Below, one piece after another: positions 39,374-41,778 of a stretch of DNA of 41,778 nucleotides. Under the pieces are notes generated by a model. The model did no database searches and was not told the DNA's origin. It saw nothing but the letters and a program-made list of their open reading frames with translations. Location: the NCBI RefSeq assembly GCF_003590855.1, contig NZ_QYUP01000068.1, positions 1-41,778 on the forward strand. The letters run 5' to 3'. The stretch is from Massilia cavernae. Its GTDB lineage: Bacteria > Pseudomonadota > Gammaproteobacteria > Burkholderiales > Burkholderiaceae_D. The position numbers and the translations under genes were made by a program. The stretch's first letter is position 1; every line of letters starts with the position of its first letter.

Positions 39374-40045
39374 ATGAAAAACTTTATCCGCGCGAACAAG
39401 GGATTCATCCTCTTCATGCTGCTGTTCGGCGTGTTCCGCACCGCGGTCGCCGACTGGAACCCGATCCCGTCCGGTTCGATGCGTCCCAACCTGCTGGAAG
39501 GCGACGTGGTGCTGGTCAACCGGCTGGCCTTCGACCTCAAGGTGCCGCTCGGCGACGTGGTGGTGGCTCGACTGGGCGATCCTGCACGCGGCGACATCGT
39601 CACCTTCAAATCCCCCAAGGACGGCACCCGCCTGATCAAGCGCATCGTGGCGCTGCCCGGCGACGTGGTCGAGATGCGCGACGAGCGGCTGGTCATCAAC
39701 GGGCGCGAGTCGGGTTACGACCTGATTGGCGCGGTGTCCGAAGAGATTGGATCGTCCGGAAAGACCACCACTGCGCTGCAACTGCGCGAGACCACCGCCA
39801 GCGGGCAGCACCCGATCCTGGTGATGCCGCAGGTCGAAGCGGCCCGCAACTTCGGGCCGGTGACGGTGCCGCAAGGGCAGTTCATGATGTTGGGGGATAA
39901 CCGCGACAACAGCGCCGACTCGCGCTACATCGGCTTCGTGCCGCGCGCCCTGCTGGTGGGACGGGCCGAGCGCATCCTGGTCTCGGCAGACATCAAGGGC
40001 AATTGGATGCCGCGCGGCTCGCGTTTCCTGAAGCCCCTGGAATAA
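39374..40045 (+). CDS. lepB: Signal peptidase I
   Basis: A 223-residue S26A leader peptidase. One membrane helix (about 10-27) precedes the catalytic Ser35 in IPSGSMRPNL; the general base is Lys89 in TRLIKRIVALPGD; the late box GDNRDNSADSRYIGFVPR is intact. It is shorter than the usual betaproteobacterial LepB (two helices, ~280-300 residues) that sits in the lepA-lepB-rnc operon, so this may be a second signal peptidase with its own substrates. ATG 39374 follows AGGAGCCTGGAAC. The stop touches the stop of the next, convergent gene with no spacer. Confidence 0.9.
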   Translation: MKNFIRANKGFILFMLLFGVFRTAVADWNPIPSGSMRPNLLEGDVVLVNRLAFDLKVPLGDVVVARLGDPARGDIVTFKSPKDGTRLIKRIVALPGDVVEMRDERLVINGRESGYDLIGAVSEEIGSSGKTTTALQLRETTASGQHPILVMPQVEAARNFGPVTVPQGQFMMLGDNRDNSADSRYIGFVPRALLVGRAERILVSADIKGNWMPRGSRFLKPLE

Positions 40046-41158
40046 CTACTCCGCGTCCGGCACGTCGGCCTGCAGGTCGTTGTGCGCGACGTCGATGCGG
40101 CCATACAGGCCGTGCTCCCCGCCGTTCGGCCCGGCCGTGAAGAACAGGGTATTCAGCGGCTGGTTGTTGACGCCGTTGCCGAAGGCGAGGCCCCGCAGCC
40201 CATCGATGCGCAGCGGCTCGCGGTCTGTGCCGCGCAGGCGTCCGGCAAAGCGGCCATTGGCGATGTCGTAGGCGTTGATGGCGCCTTCGCCGAAGTTTGC
40301 CACGAGGAGGCGGTTGCCGAACTTGCCGAAGCTGGCCGGCGCCAGTGCCAGTCCCCACGGTGCGTTCAGCGCGCCGCGCGTGATCAGGCGGCGGATGCAG
40401 GCGCCGGTGGGGCTGAACACCGACACCAGCCCGAGCCCGCGGCCGGACACTTCCTCGTCCTTGTCGCGGTCCTGCCTGGCGTAGGTGACGTAGATGTCGC
40501 CGTTGATGGCCTGGATGCCGAAGGGCGCGTAGCCGTGCGGCAGGTGCGGGTCGTGAAAGGGGCGGCCGGGCAGGGCGGCCGGCTGGAAGGTGGCGTCGAA
40601 CACGTCGACGCGGGCGTTGCGGAAATCGGTGGCATACAGCAGCGCGCCCGAACCGCCGGCGCCGATGGCCAGGCCCTTGTACACCGTGCCTTTGGCCGAG
40701 TTGTCGACCACGCGGATGGCGTTGGTGAAGTCTACATTCGGTGCCCAGCCCGAAATGACGCCATCTTCGCCCGCGAAGATGAAGCGGCTCGGGCCCGATG
40801 AACTGCCGTTGCTGACGACGAAACCGCCGCCGCCGTAGAACACGATGCCGGCCGGTTCGCCCGGCGCCGTCGATCCGGCCGGCGCGGGGATGGAGACCAC
40901 CAGCGCCTGCGGGTGGCCGTCGCCATCGTACAGTGTTGAGCGGCCGGTGCCGTCCGCCGCGACCCACGCGAATCCGAGCGGGTTGAAGGCCACGCCCCAG
41001 GCGTTGACGAGGTTGGGGGCGAGGTTTTCGGCGCCAACCGAGGCCACATCGGCCACCAGCTTGCGCACTTCATAGTAATAGGGCACGTGGGCGACAGGCG
41101 GTTCGGGCCGCGCCGGCAAGGGCCGGCTGCCGGTCAGATGGCGGAGGAAATCGTTCAT
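40046..41158 (-). CDS. TIGR03118-type beta-propeller-like protein
   Basis: A 370-residue protein from ATG 41158 (GGAG 7 bases upstream); a GTG two codons before is an alternative. The sequence fits the TIGR03118 family, found in PEP-CTERM-bearing bacteria: LVADVASVGAENLAPNLVNAWGVAFNP near 35, AGIVFYGGGGFVVSNG, GVISGWAPNVD, YKGLAIGAGGSGALLYATDFRNARVDVFD, PFGIQAINGDIYVTYARQD and the closing GLYGRIDV. Repeated Gly-rich strands suggest a beta-propeller. Family members are usually exported, but this one starts with MNDFLRHLTGSRPLPARPEP and I see no signal peptide. Function unknown. Confidence 0.85.
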   Translation of the reverse strand: MNDFLRHLTGSRPLPARPEPPVAHVPYYYEVRKLVADVASVGAENLAPNLVNAWGVAFNPLGFAWVAADGTGRSTLYDGDGHPQALVVSIPAPAGSTAPGEPAGIVFYGGGGFVVSNGSSSGPSRFIFAGEDGVISGWAPNVDFTNAIRVVDNSAKGTVYKGLAIGAGGSGALLYATDFRNARVDVFDATFQPAALPGRPFHDPHLPHGYAPFGIQAINGDIYVTYARQDRDKDEEVSGRGLGLVSVFSPTGACIRRLITRGALNAPWGLALAPASFGKFGNRLLVANFGEGAINAYDIANGRFAGRLRGTDREPLRIDGLRGLAFGNGVNNQPLNTLFFTAGPNGGEHGLYGRIDVAHNDLQADVPDAE

Positions 41159-41362
41159 TTTCACTCTCCTGCTGGATCAGATCAGACGGACACAACAGTC
41201 ATAATCGGCGCGTGGCGGCAGCCTGCGTTGACATCGGATAAAGAATGGCGGCGACCTTAGCGGTAGTAAAGTTGGGTCGCCGGTAACGTTTCCGGATTGG
41301 CGGTAAAATCTCGCCCTTGGCGCGCAGGTGCGGTGCCGTACTTATTTAGAAGGCATTGCAGC

Positions 41363-41778
41363 ATGCAGCGACTGTTGACGGTTATCCTGGCTTTACTTGG
41401 CATGGTGGGCGCGCTTGCGATCGACACCTACCTTCCATCGATCCCCGCAATCGGGCGCGAGTTCGCGGTCGGCCCGCTGGCCGTGCAGCAGACCCTCAGC
41501 GTGTTCCTGTTTACGTTTGCGTTCATGATGCTGTTCTACGGGACGCTGTCGGATTCGTTCGGGCGGCGGCCGGTGATCCTGGTGGCGCTGTCGATCTACA
41601 CGGTGGCGTCGCTGGGCGCGGCGCTTGCGCCTTCCTTTGGCTGGCTCCTGGTCTTCCGCGCGCTGCAGGGCCTTGCGGCCGGCGCGGGTTCGGTGATCGG
41701 ACAGGCCATCGTGCAGGACCGCTTCTCGCATGACCAGTCGCATGCGCAGCGCATCATGTCGCACATCATGATGGTGTT
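41363..41778 (+). CDS. Bcr/CflA family drug-resistance MFS transporter, N-terminal part (3' cut by window)
   Basis: Open from ATG 41363 to the end of the window, about 138 residues, with no stop reached. It begins MQRLLTVILALLGMVGALAIDTYLPSIPAI, the first helix and the D-x-Y-L-P motif typical of Bcr/CflA transporters. The second helix (VQQTLSVFLFTFAFMMLFYG), the MFS motif A loop (GTLSDSFGRRPVIL), and helices 3-4 (ALQGLAAGAGSVIGQAIVQDRF) follow. These export bicyclomycin, sulphonamides or chloramphenicol-like compounds, or amino acids, by proton antiport. It is divergent from the TIGR03118 gene with 204 bases between them. Confidence 0.92.
   Translation, partial: MQRLLTVILALLGMVGALAIDTYLPSIPAIGREFAVGPLAVQQTLSVFLFTFAFMMLFYGTLSDSFGRRPVILVALSIYTVASLGAALAPSFGWLLVFRALQGLAAGAGSVIGQAIVQDRFSHDQSHAQRIMSHIMMV

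Noticed and set aside
41356..41733. ORF beginning MQHAATVDGYPG at the window end
   Set aside because: Wrong frame of the Bcr/CflA transporter that starts at 41363 and runs off the window.

Overview
The window looks like chromosome of a high-GC betaproteobacterium, most likely Oxalobacteraceae of the Massilia/Telluria type. I infer this from the gene order map | rpsB-tsf-pyrH-frr-uppS-cdsA-dxr-rseP-bamA-skp-lpxD-fabZ-lpxA-lpxB-rnhB, from glnD lying directly downstream of map, from the smc-zipA-ligA-galU-def block, and from the GC-rich codon use. No rRNA, tRNA, CRISPR array, transposase or phage gene was seen.

Layout. (1) 1-6.5 kb, plus strand: the 3' part of smc, then zipA (preceded by a possible 24-codon leader ORF), ligA, galU, def and a small exported barrel-like protein. 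(2) 6.5-12.8 kb, an accessory stretch: a secreted subtilisin-like protease, a dienelactone hydrolase, a VTT/TVP38 membrane protein, a truncated chemoreceptor and a secreted M28 peptidase. A fragment of a second dienelactone hydrolase 3' end lies upstream of the protease. (3) 12.8-17.0 kb, minus strand: an RluF/RluB-type pseudouridine synthase, glnD and map. (4) 17.1-32.9 kb, plus strand: the long conserved cluster for translation (rpsB, tsf, frr), UMP phosphorylation (pyrH), undecaprenyl phosphate and phospholipid precursors (uppS, cdsA), isoprenoid synthesis (dxr), envelope proteolysis and outer-membrane assembly (rseP, bamA, skp), lipid A (lpxD, fabZ, lpxA, lpxB), rnhB and an rRNA/tRNA methyltransferase. 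(5) 32.9-41.8 kb: a REC-EAL protein with an altered EAL active site, ppsR divergent from ppsA, nfeD with a stomatin-like gene, a signal peptidase I, a TIGR03118-type protein and the start of a Bcr/CflA efflux gene.

Two genes are broken. rnhB carries an imperfect 26/25-bp tandem duplication that shifts the frame. ppsA is recognisable from end to end, but about 1.8 kb of it (roughly 35566-37400) is full of small indels with sharp edges and clean sequence on both sides. That pattern fits a local sequence or assembly fault better than natural decay, but I cannot settle it from sequence alone.

Non-coding structure includes a two-palindrome repeat present twice (58 of 59 bases identical), a related GTAGGGCGGATAAG-type inverted repeat between frr and uppS that is built like a terminator, and clear intrinsic terminators after the S8 protease, rpsB, tsf, the EAL gene and ppsA. 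I did not find a convincing new multi-gene system. The best leads are the fragment-flanked protease segment, the palindromic repeat family, the zipA leader ORF and the short promoter-terminator unit before nfeD.
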